Assembly (NCBI GenBank): GCA_903632075.3
Contig: CAHIKZ030002090.1
Span: 5,907,501 to 5,971,500 of the forward strand
Reading direction: 5' to 3'
From: Acanthosepion pharaonis
Taxonomy: Eukaryota > Mollusca > Cephalopoda > Sepiida > Sepiidae
DNA: 64,000 bases
Position 1 is the first letter of the stretch. The number at the start of each line of letters is the position of its first letter. Shown one piece after another: positions 24,440 through 35,593 of this stretch. The notes beneath the pieces are model-generated. The model ran no database searches and had not been told where the DNA came from. It saw only the letters and a program-made list of their open reading frames with translations. The translations under genes were made by a program, and so were the position numbers.

Positions 24440-24781
24440 AAAGTTTTTATTTTAGTTTTAATTTCAAACTAATAAACTAAACAAAATTTAATATTTCCAG
24501 TAAGCAAAATACTTTGCTGCATATCAAAACTAATTTAAATTGACTGGAAGTTTTTTTTTCTTTCTAATCGTTAAAAGTCACTGAATTAAAGTTTAATTAA
24601 TCTGATTTTAAACAAACATTACTTACTTTTAGTTTAAAATATCGCGGAAATACATTTTTAACATAGACCTAGGTGTTGGCAGTCGGCATTTTATCTATTA
24701 TTTTTTTCTACGGGGGACTTAATTGTAAAAATTACTTGAAGAATATGACGTCAGCTCTTTTTTAAATATTTTTTTAAACAG

Positions 24782-24827
<46 letters not shown>

Positions 24828-25140
24828 CACACACACACACACATTTACCAAGATTTCCTCAAAAAGAAACACCTCTAAAATAAGTTTCATTAAAATCCGA
24901 CAATTATTTGATTTCCTTTTAAAGAATTTCCATATCAGTGTGTTTTTCACCGCAAATAAAGACGTTAAAATTTCCTACACTCTGGTCCGCCACTGACGCC
25001 CCCCCACCAAATACAAGATTTTAACCGATATTTCGAAGATTTAAAAAAAAATAAAACAATATAATTTATTAATAAAAATCCTTTGGTCTCTCCTCTTAAG
25101 AATTTTGACGATAAAACTTTTTATTAAGTTTGGCCTTTTT
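24440..25140 (+). repeat. Long AT-rich dispersed repeat, copy 1
   Basis: The same blocks occur in the same order at 55740-56750: AGTAAGCAAAATACTTTGCT, TTCATTAAAATCCGACAATT, GTTTTTCACCGCAAA, and CTTTGGTCTCTCCTC followed by TTTTGACGATAAAACTT. A shorter piece (AAAGTTTAATTAATCTGATT, then TAAAATATCGC) recurs at 43955-44010. Microsatellites are inserted at 24788-24842. No coding is visible, and it is unclassified. Confidence 0.7.
24788..24842. repeat. TA then CA microsatellite
   Basis: About 18 TA units, then about 9 CA units. Confidence 0.93.
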
Positions 25141-26860
25141 TTTTTTCATCAAATTCAAAGTATTCTCAATTTTATTTAATATGTGGAGGTGCCTAAAAGC
25201 ATTTATAATTTTTTCCTTTTTTAATTGCACTTTCCTTTTTATAAATTTTAAAATCAGAATAATAAAAAAAAGATATCATTGAGTATTGTTCGCCGATTTG
25301 ATGACTTCACATAGGTTTAAAAAATAAATACAATGAATAAAATTCAAAAGTATCTTTCAACTATTTTTTTTTAAATAATTTCTTGTTTATGATGTTATTG
25401 TTCAATAAAAACAAAATTATTCGTTCACTACGCTTCATAAAAGTCTAAACTATTGTTTATACACAGTTAAAGTTAAAAATGATTTTTTTTTTTTTTTACA
25501 CATAATAATACCGGATTCCAACTTTTAGAAGTTTTTGTCCTCTGTATGCCCGCTTTTTTGTTTCCTTACAAAAAGCAAGGAATAAAAATAGGAGATTACA
25601 CTTGTTGAACTCTGACTAGCTACCGTGCTTAAATAAACGTTATATTCATAAACAGTATTATTTTTATAAAATTTAGTTAATTAATCCTTAAATTTAATTT
25701 GAAAAATATCTCAGATAAATATTAAATTTTTCAATTTTTCATTTTTTTTTCTCAATAATTGGAGGTTCGATAATTGATGAGCGACTGCGCCAGTGTTTTT
25801 ATAATATCCAGAAGCATTATTTAAATGTTTTTTTTTGTTTTTTTTCCAATTTACATATCTTTCAAATAATTCAAAGTTTAACTTAAAAAAAATGAAATAA
25901 TTCGAAATATGTTTGCTAAAAGTAAATTTATAGCAATACTTAGTATTCTTAAATTATTCCCACCAGTTCTTCAATTATGAGGATAATGAATGGTTTCTTG
26001 AAAATATCACATTTTTTAAAAAAAAAAAATCTACATTTCCAGACACTTGTTATCTTTAATTTGAGCTGAGAACAATCAAATTGATGCCAATTATGATTAT
26101 TTAGGATTATTTGGAGTATTGTTTTTAGATTTTTTTCTTTAATGTTATTGCAGACCCAATGTTTTTGTAATCAAAACCTAATGACAAGTAATCCCTCATC
26201 TGAAAAAAATGATCGTGAAGTAATTGTCGTGTAGATATTTTATTTGTATAGATTTTTTAAATGACTAAGGGAAGTAATTACCCATAAATTTACTAACTTA
26301 AATTGATTTACCTCCCTTGCTACAACAGACCGAACAGGAAATATGTAAATAAATACGCATTGATAATGATTTGATGCAAACATGAATTTTTTTTTCTTTT
26401 TTTTTTTTCTTTTTTTAAAAAAAAAATTCTTTTGAGTTATGTTTAAGATTCGGGCCGAATTTTCACACTTGTAATTTTTTTCTAAAATAATATTTTCAGG
26501 CATATTTATAAAACTAAAAAACATTGGACGAATAACCCCCACTCGCCTACCCCAAATTAAAAAATGCACACTAGATATCGAAAATGGGTTGTGAAAGTTA
26601 CTCCCCCAACAATATTTCCCCATAGTTTTAAAAAAAATAAAAACACTATTCAGTAAAAATAATAGTTAATGAATAGGTATTGAAGATTTCGTTTGAATTG
26701 GATAATTCCCTGATTTTTGACAAATATTTTAAAACGTGGGGTAGTGATTGTTTTGCTTTCAATTCGGAAAGAAGCACTCATTTTGGTGGTACCTACCAAA
26801 TATATATAGTTTTGAAAAGAGCTAAATTGAGTTTTCTCGAATCATGGTGAGGCTCTATCC
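25141..26860. other. AT-rich block with old repeat fragments
   Basis: Mostly AT-rich sequence with homopolymer runs. At 26640-26735 the reverse complement carries GGGAATTATCCAATTCAAAC, the same repeat as 23452. No gene is recognised; the 127-codon minus-strand frame at 26240-26623 includes a poly-lysine run from a homopolymer and is not credible. Confidence 0.45.
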
Positions 26861-26864
26861 TTTA

Positions 26865-27241
26865 AAACGTCTATTGGGTTTCAAGTTTACTCCTTATCTC
26901 AAATGGAACTCATATACAATCTGTTGCTGAAGCTGCAGGAAAATGCTCAGCTCCTTCTATCGCTCTAGGAAGTACCTAACTCTTTCTGCTATGTTTTATT
27001 TTTACAAGAATCAGATTAGATCGAAAATGGTGTATTGCTGCTATATCTGAACTGGAACTGCTTAATCCCCACATTCCAGACTTGATACAATTCAGAATAG
27101 TTGACGCCATCTTGCAGATCTATTCACCACTTTGCAGCCTTTTCCCTCCCAAACGTAACGTCACAAGACTATCATTACTCTATCGCTATTCCCTATGCAA
27201 ATGTTCAGATGAGCTCTGTTTCAGTTCAAACTTTCATTGCT
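26865..27241 (+). pseudogene. CR1/jockey-like LINE reverse transcriptase, C-terminal fragment
   Basis: Broken plus-strand frames carry pieces typical of the thumb and C-terminal region of CR1/jockey-superfamily reverse transcriptases: LLGFKFTPYLKWNS, RSRKYLTLSAMFYFY and, at 27148-27217, KRNVTRLSLLYRYSLCKCSDE. The catalytic YADD region is absent and several frameshifts are present. The fragment stops where the mariner end at 27243 begins, with a TA at the border, so the mariner probably inserted into it. Confidence 0.7.
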
Positions 27242-27242
27242 A

Positions 27243-27650
27243 TTGGGTTGTCCGGAAAGTTCATGCCGATTTTTAAGGGAAATTAAAAGACAAAACACCA
27301 TTAAATATTTATTCAACTAAATATGAACCATTTTGTTGTACAACCTTTCTCAATTTTTCTTTCAACTTAAAGATTCCATCTTCCCAGTTTGGTGGTTTCT
27401 TGGCAAAGAACTCATTAAGGTGTTGTTTTTTTTATGTCATCCAAAAAATAAAGATTTTTTTACCATTGCGATTATTTTGAAAGGACCTGAATAAATGAAA
27501 ATCTGAAGGAGCAATGTCTGGTGAATATGGCGAGTGGGGTAGCACATCCCAGCCAAGCTGCAACAATTTTTGCCTACTCACCAAAGAAACGTGAGGTCTG
27601 GCACTATCTGGTTTTTATATGGTTTTAAAAGCCATGCAAAATTCTCAATA
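27243..27650 (-). pseudogene. Mariner transposase C-terminal fragment with one TIR
   Basis: The plus-strand left end TTGGGTTGTCCGGAAAGTTC next to TA is a classic mariner terminal repeat. Read on the minus strand, the interior gives LLQLGWDVLPHSPYSPD, then IAPSDFHLFRSFQ. This is the mariner block holding the third catalytic Asp. The first two acids and the other TIR are missing, so the copy is truncated and inactive. Confidence 0.8.
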
Positions 27651-28205
27651 ATTGAAAAAATAGAAATAGCAAATAGATTTTGTGCCTCAAAACACTTTGC
27701 CCAGATGACTATATTACAAATTTAACACACAGAATTAATATATAATCACATAAATCAAGCTCTACCCACATTTCTCACCCGCACAAGGCAGAGATACTTG
27801 CAGAAGTGTTGATCTCTCTCTCTCTCTCACACATATATATCCCATTCCCAGTCACCAATAAAACTGTCAAAATGAGGAAGGAGGGAATTCTGTGACTCAG
27901 GAATCTCCCAGCGTCTATCTTAAAAACAATTTGAAAGAGGCCGTTTAACAATGATTGACCAAAATTAACGATAAAAAACAAATGAAAACTACAGATAAAG
28001 TTCACTTTTTCAGAGACAGTGATTTTTTTTTTTTCTCTCCTGATGGTCATTCAATCTAAAATCGACGAACCTAACTGAAATAATAAAACAAAAAATATTA
28101 ATATACAACACTGTGTGTCTGAAAAATTTAATTTTTTATATATATATTTTTTTTTTATTCAAAACACACACACACACACACACACACACATATGCGAACA
28201 CGTGC
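27651..28205. other. Intergenic sequence with short microsatellites
   Basis: A CT run lies at 27811-27830, TA runs near 27832 and 28138, and a CA run at 28165-28190. No gene is recognised. Confidence 0.5.
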
Positions 28206-28208
28206 TGA

Positions 28209-28545
28209 GACGAGGATGTGGGTGAGTGGTTAGAACGCTCGCATTCTGACCCTGAGACTAGGTTTCCTGTTTATACCGATATTTGGAAGGAAAGTGCCTG
28301 AAGACCATACATTGGTTGACCCAAACCTTGTGAATGAAACTGGGTAGAAGTTACAAGTTCATCATGGTTGAAGGCTTCAGCGTGCTGGCCTTGTTCAAAT
28401 TGTTGATCATGCTAGATAACACGCTCAGAAAAAGTAACTAAGGTCTGCTCAGCATAGTTGCGGTCAAAACCACAGGTGAACTCTGTGGGTGTTGAATAAA
28501 AACAAAATGCACCTGAGCAAGCGTCTGTAATTTAAAATTCATTCT
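28209..28545 (+). mobile_element. tRNA-derived SINE, family 1, best copy
   Basis: Box A-like GGTGAGTGGTTAGAACG lies at 28221-28237; box B is worn (near 28261-28275). The body contains CCAAACCTTGTGAATGAAAC and GTGCTGGCCTTGTTCAAATT, and the 3' part AAGGTCTGCTCAGCATAGTT ends with GCGTCTGTAAT. The 3' part matches 14695-14810 and the middle matches 14050-14180. Confidence 0.75.
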
Positions 28546-29335
28546 TTGTACATCCTACATAGACTCTAACAACATTAGGATTCTCTATAGATGAGATATT
28601 GCATTGATAAACTACGGATTTTATACGACATTTATTATTCAGAGGATAATTTTCAGGATTTCTACAATTACATAATTTTTCTTTATTTTTGTTTATTCTT
28701 ATCTATTTCTTTGATTTTGGTTTAAGTATTTATTCATAATTTTGGCATTGTGTTTCTTGATTATCCTTTCTAAGTTCTCACTAAAATTGTAACTTATTTT
28801 TAAGGTAGTTTACTATTTCTAGGAAAATGTTTTTCGATTAATGCAAGGAATTTTATCAGAGTTTACTTGTAACCATTTCCTTGAATGATGGAGGGCTGTA
28901 TACCGAATGATTTTTCTTTTTTTTTTCTTTGGTTTCTATTAATATTTTTTACATAATTACTTTTTGGGAATTTCTAGCCACTATCCTTTATCATAGAAAT
29001 TGCTATGTTCGTAAAATATTTTCTCATTTGCTGAATTAGTGCTTATTCTTTTTTCGATAGATGATGAAAGTATGCATAATTATTGTTGGAGGATGATTAG
29101 ATTGAAGTGTATATATAGAGGATTAGTATTTTTTTTTGTAAAGTAGGCATATATTATTCATTAAATTTAATGTTATATCTGGGACGTCTACTTTTTTAAA
29201 ATTAGTATTTACACTACAGTAATTTTCAAGTTTAGGCATTTAAATTCTCTTTCTAATTTTATCTGTTTTAAAGTTAGGCTTTCTTATAATCATAAGTTAT
29301 CTCATCTTTCCGACTTGCTGGAATTGTTTTATAAA
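28546..29335. other. AT-rich sequence, possibly the rest of a dead Tc1 element
   Basis: I recognise no motif in it. It sits directly beside a Tc1 transposase C-terminal fragment but carries no readable transposase sequence itself. Confidence 0.35.
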
Positions 29336-29567
29336 GTTTTTACTGAGAGTTAAACAAGTTTTTGTCTGGGATTTTCTTCCATTCTTCAATGGTTACACGT
29401 TCTAATTCCTGAATGTTTTTTCTTTTGTGACTATCGATTTATTTGAACTTTTAATCCTTGTGATAGATTCAAGTCAGGACATATTGAAGGCCATGGCAGA
29501 ACTGTAATCTTTTTTTCTGAAGCTACGCAGTCACTGGTTTTGACCTATGTTTAGGATCATTATCTTG

Positions 29568-29572
<5 letters not shown>
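29336..29572 (-). pseudogene. Tc1-like transposase, C-terminal fragment
   Basis: On the minus strand the reading gives QQDNDPKHRSKPVTA, matching the Tc1 FQQDNDPKHTS block (second catalytic Asp). It then gives NIQELERVTIEEWKKIPD, matching the ELE...EEW.kIP tail. The SPDLNPIE block between them is damaged and stop codons interrupt the frame. A TA microsatellite (29570-29600) abuts its 5' side. Confidence 0.75.
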
Positions 29573-29603
<31 letters not shown>

Positions 29604-29738
29604 AGAACATTGAGGTCAACACTCAGAGGCGACAGGCTTTCATGCTAGACGCAATGGTCAGGCCGCCAGTTCACTTTTATATTTACATACGCTCTCTTTA
29701 ATATTGAGCACTTTATCCCATAAATATATCCCATCTTA

Positions 29739-29772
<34 letters not shown>
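29570..29772. repeat. Two TA microsatellites around a foldback-element relative
   Basis: TA runs lie at 29570-29600 and 29741-29772. Between them, GAACATTGAGGTCAACACTC (29605-29624) and GTTCACTTTTATA (29668-29680) resemble the arms of the MITE at 12553-12652, but here the inner parts of the two arms no longer pair. Confidence 0.65.
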
Positions 29773-29774
<2 letters not shown>

Positions 29775-30225
29775 GTTCATGTGGATGGGTTCAGGGATTA
29801 TGTGGAAAATGTTCTAAGTAACTTTTGTGCCAGTAGTACACAGCATATGCATATATTTCCAAAAAGTGTACAAAGAGCCAAAAACATCATAACACCATAG
29901 CAATCAGCTCTGCTGAAGCAGAGCAGGAATTATCGCTAATCAACCTAACATGTACAGACAAGAGAGGTAACCTCATTGTTAAAAATGTATCAAACTTAAC
30001 GACAATTAATCTAATTGGCCTCCCATTAGATTTGTGGGATGCCACATTTCAATAAAAAATAGTTACGAAAAAACAAAAACCAAAAAAAAAACATCGTGCT
30101 GATGACAGCAAAGTAACATCAAAACACGTGTGTGTCTGTGTTATATGTATGTTATATATATGTCTGTGTGTTATGCTGTGTATATATGTGTGTGTGTATT
30201 GTGTGTATGTTTTATATAGATATAT
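29773..30225. other. Intergenic sequence with TG/TA repeat
   Basis: 29773-30100 is not recognised. 30116-30225 is an imperfect TG/TA microsatellite. Confidence 0.5.
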
Positions 30226-30520
30226 AAGGTCATCCCTAATTTCTGTCCGGATTTTGAATAATAATAATTTTGAATAATAATGAACCAGTGATCACATCTT
30301 ACATTATATTGAAATTCATTCATTCGTGTAGTTACCATTATTATCTATGAATTTCTTCCGTGTGCTTTACATGCTTTTTAATCGCAATAATAAATAACTC
30401 TTTCACTTTCGAAGAGTAGAACTCTGAAATGTCAGTTTTGATCTCCTCAAGGCTTTTGAGATTTAATCCATTGAAATGATTCTGTAAACTCCGGGGTTCG
30501 CTGCATTAACTTTGTTAATG
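30226..30520 (-). pseudogene. Degraded mariner end, relative of 40417-41592
   Basis: AAGGTCATCCCTAATTTCTG, then TCCGGATTTTGAATAA, GATTCTGTAAACT and ATTATCTATGAATTTCTTCC, match the 3' end (minus-strand sense) of the mariner at 40417-40690 in order. Only the 3' end is present. It is too worn to show catalytic motifs. Confidence 0.65.
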
Positions 30521-31170
30521 ACATCGGAGGCCGTGACTCCTTATTCAAATGTATTCCTTATATTCACCTTTTTGCTTCCAGGGAAGAGGATGACTAAGTT
30601 TATTACCTCATAGGTTGTTTTTACAGTACAATTGAGGATATCAAATGACAAAATGCTGTAATACCCACAGAGCTCAGGCTAGCTTTGTACAGACCCAATC
30701 CTTTCTGCGTACCCAGTCGTGTGTGTTGAAGTTGGGGGAAACCTCGAACTGATTGCTCTCTCAACAACTATGAGTGAGGGGAGAGATGAAAGTTAAGAAA
30801 AATAACACTGTCTTGGAAACCACAGCAACTTTAGGAACAAAAATGCTAAATGGGACCGACTTCACAAGATACCGTGTCTTGCTGATTGCTGGTTTTTCCC
30901 CCGGCTTTTATTAGATTGAGGTATTTTACAAAGATCTGAATCTTGACCATTTGCAGAGTAGCGTTTATCTAGACATGTCAAACTATCCCGTTACTAAATG
31001 GAAAACCCAGATGTAACTGGTGTTGACAAACATGTCCGCACGTGATTCGAGGCCTCTTTTGCGTCTATATTGATAATTTGTTTTTAAATCGTCATTGATG
31101 CTTCAAGTTGATTACTTGGGACTGGTTTAGGGTTAGGACAGAGGCTAGTAATTGAGATTCTATTATGTTT
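30521..31170. other. Intergenic sequence
   Basis: Less AT-rich than the surroundings, but I recognise no gene or shared repeat. Confidence 0.4.
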
Positions 31171-31187
31171 GTGTTTTTTTCTATTCA

Positions 31188-32145
31188 AACAATACAAGGC
31201 TCGAGAGCCACTCAAGATAGAAGTGAGATTGTAAAGGAGAGAAGTAAAAGTATTATGAGGACGATATCAGTTTCATATCGGTTGGCTGCAGTTCAAGAGA
31301 CCAAGATTGTAGTTGTCAGGGAAGCATTCTCTCAGGAGTTCCACAAAGTAACAGTTCTAGGGCAGCAGCTATGAATGCAAATTAATCCTTACCAAAGGAA
31401 AACTGTGGTACTGAGGATGATTTGCCAACATGTGAAAGTCTGAGCTGGTGGAACTAAGGAGTGTAATTTGTCCCAACATCTGCCGTAGTAATAGCAATAA
31501 TGTTAGTGAAAAGCTGGCAGTGTTTCGTTGGTGAAGTAAGGGTTGTAGAGTGGAGAATAATTTATCATCCACAAGGCCGCGTAAGCGCTATTGAGGTTGG
31601 GCAGTGAGAACTTGTCAGCATCAACCCAGATATGGTAACAGTACTCCATTTTTGTTCCGCTCTGGTTTGAGTTTAAGTATTTTCTGGTATTTACAAGGAA
31701 CCAAACATTCTTCCAGAATTTGCTATGGAACAAATATATGTGATCCATTTGAAGTTGGAAGTAAACTTCAGAGACAATAGGCATAAGAGCCAAAGAGTCT
31801 CTTTGAGGGATATACTACTCATCAGGATTAATACAGGTTTAGGGTCTACTGGGTGGTGATGAAATGTTACAAGTTTAGCTTTGGATGTATTTAATGATAG
31901 CCTGTCTTTACCCCATTAAACTGTGAGAATTAGGTCAGAGGAAAGATCAGCTGCCAGTCACTAGTCATCAAGATATTTGGAGGAGCACCCATATCATCTG
32001 CATATATATGTATTAAGAATCTGAGAGTGTTCTTGGATAGGTCATTGATATAAAGTAGAAAGAGGGTAGGACTGGGGGGGGTCTTGGGGACGCCAGAATT
32101 GATCTGAAAGGTTACCCCATCATGGCTAGTAAATACCAATCCGCA
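31188..32145 (-). pseudogene. CR1/jockey-like LINE reverse transcriptase, 3' half
   Basis: On the minus strand 31970-32105 encodes NSGVP, then SPTLFLLYINDLS and IHIYADD. This is the palm with the catalytic YADD (motif C), with a frameshift at a poly-G run where GVPQGS should be. Further on, 31503-31793 gives GTKMEYCYHIWVDADKF, the thumb/C-terminal block seen in the other CR1-like copies here. GGCTCGAGAGCCACTCAA (31198-31215, plus strand) matches the 3' ends at 44659-44680 and 53168-53180. Stops and frameshifts are scattered throughout. Confidence 0.8.
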
Positions 32146-32520
32146 AATTATGACAACATTTTGAGTATCGAGTTAGATACAACTTAGATGACTATATTTA
32201 TTACTTTATAACGGTTTACAATGCAGATGCATACAAATGAAAAGAAAAATCTACTTTCTCTAGAGTGGTTATTCTAATTTGTTCACATTACAAATATTCC
32301 CACCTAAAAGCAAGGCGAAAGAATAAACAAATAATTGAAAATGTTATTTTATTTTCAAATGGTTATTCTTTTCCGTGACAACACAAATTTGCAATTTTTC
32401 CTGTTTATAATTTCAGAACTTTTAAACAACTTTCATTACATGGTTACCAATTAGTCATATTCCCTTTTTCATACTAGCTTAGAACACGCGATGGGCAACG
32501 TAAAACACGAAGAAATTGTC

Positions 32521-32572
<52 letters not shown>

Positions 32573-32780
32573 TAGGTATGCAGAAAATAGAAAAGAACAC
32601 GTTGGGTGCATAATCCCGTGTTCCTTAGTAATTTTGTTTTTATTTTTAAGAAGACAGTGCTCCATACAGAAGTAGCGAAGGAATCATATTTTTTAAAAAT
32701 ATATATATATATATATATATATATAATGGAAGCCTTATTAAAAAACAACAACACTCAATAATATCAACTATGAACATGGA
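32146..32780. other. Intergenic sequence with two TA microsatellites
   Basis: TA arrays lie at 32523-32569 and 32699-32725. Nothing else is recognised; frames rich in Tyr-Ile here are microsatellite translations. Confidence 0.6.
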
Positions 32781-32960
32781 CACAGTATCTTGACCGTGTT
32801 TTGAAAATGAAAACATATAAATACTACAAACTATTTCTTTTTAATTTATTTTAACCTTGAAAATGGCTAAATGCATAGCCGAAAGCGCTTGGATAAAAAA
32901 TCATTCGGACAGTTTTTATATAATTTATTATCTGAAAAGAAAAAAAATTATTAGATCACA
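32781..32960 (+). other. Possible Penelope-like or retrozyme-like 3' fragment
   Basis: CCTTGAAAATGGCTAAATGC, then ATAGCCGAAAGCGCTTGG (32856-32893), has the layout TGAAAA, a short hairpin (GGCT/AGCC), then GAAA. This resembles a worn hammerhead-like core of the kind found near Penelope-like element ends. No reverse transcriptase or GIY-YIG frame is visible nearby, so the call is tentative. Confidence 0.25.
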
Positions 32961-33047
32961 TGAGAAATTGTATAAAAAAGCTAAATCAAAGCACCTTGTC
33001 TGTCGTATTCAATGAAATGTGCATGAAAGAAAGGATTGTTGCTAAAT

Positions 33048-33106
<59 letters not shown>
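33048..33106. repeat. CA then TA microsatellite
   Basis: About 5 CA units followed by about 23 TA units. Confidence 0.93.
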
Positions 33107-33108
<2 letters not shown>

Positions 33109-33791
33109 ATTTTATATATATATTATTTATATATTATGCATGGTACTTATTGGAAAGCGCTCAATGTTGGTGACAGAGCTAACATATTTAGTTGAATTGA
33201 TGTGCGTTTGTGACCCTGGGTTTTCTCGCTCTCTACGATCGTCAGACAAACTGATTAATTTTTTTTAAATTTTGAATTTATATATGGTTGCGTATATCGG
33301 TGTTTTTATGGTAGTGGGAGAAAAAATTGTCGTCGGAACGCCACTCATACGTACACAAACATACATCCCCGCACGTTCACGCATTGCGGCTCACACAAAT
33401 ATATATGATACACACGTACGCCCAGTCCCCCACTGTTCAGGGAAAAAATGTACTCGCAGCACACCGCAGTCCTATCTTGTAAGAACAAACCGCATTCGGA
33501 GCCAAGTCTGGACGGACGCTCCTACCTTTGCCAATATCTCCGAACAGTTGTTCTCCTATTGGAGATCAGGTCCGAACCACACTCCAAGAATACTTTGGTT
33601 TCAATATTGAGACTCTTCAAGGCCTCTTCCATCATCTCCCTGCTGACTCCGATCAATTTTCTAGACTTTACATCTGTAGTTAGCAGGGAGTTTTAGCTGC
33701 GACTGACTCCACAACTGAGGGTACTCCCAGGAGTTTATTGCCTGAGATGAACTTTTAGTACTTGTCCTGCAAATTATCATAATATTCTGGG

Positions 33792-33792
<1 letters not shown>
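33107..33792. other. Mixed-composition stretch, unclassified
   Basis: 33320-33680 is clearly less AT-rich than its surroundings and contains overlapping open frames of 82 and 112 codons. Neither resembles a known family. It may be an old retroelement or LTR piece together with the LTR-like segment to its right. Confidence 0.3.

Positions 33793-33867
<75 letters not shown>
33793..33867. repeat. CA then TA microsatellite
   Basis: About 16 CA units followed by about 22 TA units. Confidence 0.95.
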
Positions 33868-33870
<3 letters not shown>

Positions 33871-34229
33871 TGTTGCTGTCTGCCCATGGCTATTTGCTTG
33901 TGGCTTTTGGTTGCAGATCCTGGTACTGTAGACATTCTGCCATAATGGTGGGGGTCCCACCTCAGTACACACAACAAAAAGGATCAAGAGAAAGTTCAGC
34001 AAAAAATGACAAAACTGTTTATGTAAATAATAATCCGGGACAAACGTCAACAAAATTTCTAAAACAAACTAGTCACAAATGGACTATTCTAGTTATGTGA
34101 ATGACTGTTTAGTGGTTGAAAAAACGGACCCTGAAACTAATTCTGCTTTCCTTTATATACACTTTGTTGAAACAATTGCTGGATCTATAATGGCTTTCCA
34201 ATCTTTTAGGCGGGCAGTTCTCTGATTGG

Positions 34230-34810
34230 CTGAAATATCCGATCCGAATTTCTTATTTTTTAAGTTGAACGGAAGTTCTGCAAATAGCCTACCTGTCTAC
34301 GAACGTGTATTCGTCATTCGCATGTTTGACTCTAAAGTACTAACTTCGTGTTTGATTACGTTTGTCTCCATAACTTCGTATGATGTATTTTTCGTTTAGT
34401 TTTTGTGGCACCCATTTTCCAGTTAATTTTTTTTTATGTAAATGTGGAAGAATTGTTGAATGGTTGTTCTGTAATCGCTCGAATTGTTTTGCGTGGATGC
34501 ACTTCAGTAACGATCCTCAATTGGTTGTTATCATAGAAGAACGTTTGTGCCCATTGTAAAGTAAACGGAAATTAACTGTTTCAAATCAAATGATAAAAAT
34601 AAGCACACCGCACAAATGCTCCGCGCAACCTTCCGGTTTCAAACATATTTCAAATTAATAAAAATAAAGAGTAGCCAATAAATAAGTATAGGCTTCTGGG
34701 GGCCTACGCGAAACCATATAAATCAGGCGTCTATTCAACTCGACAGAAAGACTTACAACAATAAAGAGACACGAGTCAACCACGTCGTCTGGTCTTACTC
34801 ACCAAAACAA
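34230..34810 (+). other. LTR-like segment with TATA box and poly-A signal
   Basis: CCATATAAATCAGG (34709-34722) is followed about 45 bases later by ACAATAAAGAGACA (34758-34771) and a CAACAAC-rich end. A TATA box, then a transcript start region, then AATAAA in under 60 bases is the layout of a Ty3/gypsy LTR end. Neither LTR boundary nor a second copy is visible, so this could instead be chance or a solo fragment. Confidence 0.3.
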
Positions 34811-35590
34811 CAACGAACTCCCTTTGATCTTGTTTCCCAACTCCACTTTCTCTCTTCTTCACTGAAAGCCTATTTATGTTCATTTCGTTTTCAATCAGAG
34901 AGAAGAGCTTTCTAAGTACAAACTTTTATTTCGTAATAGGAGTTACAGTTAAGAATTTGTGTATTTTTTTTATGTTAAATAAATACCGTCATTTTATACA
35001 GAGCAACGCTTTTTCTTATTCAACAAATGGTGACTCATGGAATCTTTCTCCAACACAATCATCATCTTCAAAGCTTTTATCTCGGGAAAGTTTTGTAACG
35101 TATGTTGAACTATACGTTCATCAACTGGCCTTGATCAAATGCTTGGTTGATATTTTGGCGCTATTTAAATTGACGATTTCCGTTCGTAAATAAATGAATA
35201 AATAAATAAAAATGAACAAAATAATAGGGATGTACGTTAAACAATTTTTGCAGATTAGCATTCAGTAGACTTTTTTGGAACCAAGACATTTGTCAGTTGA
35301 AAAATGTGGAATCCTGCTTATAGTATATTTATAGTGCCAAATCGATCCCCGACTTCTTAAAGAGTTACCTGTACTTTGTTTTATTTTCAAATATCAAGTT
35401 TGAGACTGTGCTTACGTCATTGATAACATCATACTCTAAAGAACTGGGGAAAATGACCACATCAGTAATACAGTTATTAATAACATAAGCACAGTTTTAA
35501 ACTTGTCATTTGTAAATAAATTGTAAAACTATATTTATAAAAGTGTATTTATATTATGAATAGGACCCCTCTCCGACTCTCAAATTATAA
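34811..35590. other. Intergenic sequence
   Basis: A 105-codon plus-strand frame (34876-35193) has no recognisable motif. No repeat shared with the rest of the window is seen. Confidence 0.35.
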
Positions 35591-35593
35591 AAT

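Noticed and set aside
33272..33696. Overlapping 112- and 82-codon plus-strand frames as a gene
   Set aside because: There is no recognisable motif, splice support or family; it is more likely part of an old retroelement.
32474..34053. Open frames with long Tyr-Ile or Cys-Val runs (also at 38057, 61090 and 62955)
   Set aside because: These are microsatellite (TA/CA) translations, not proteins.
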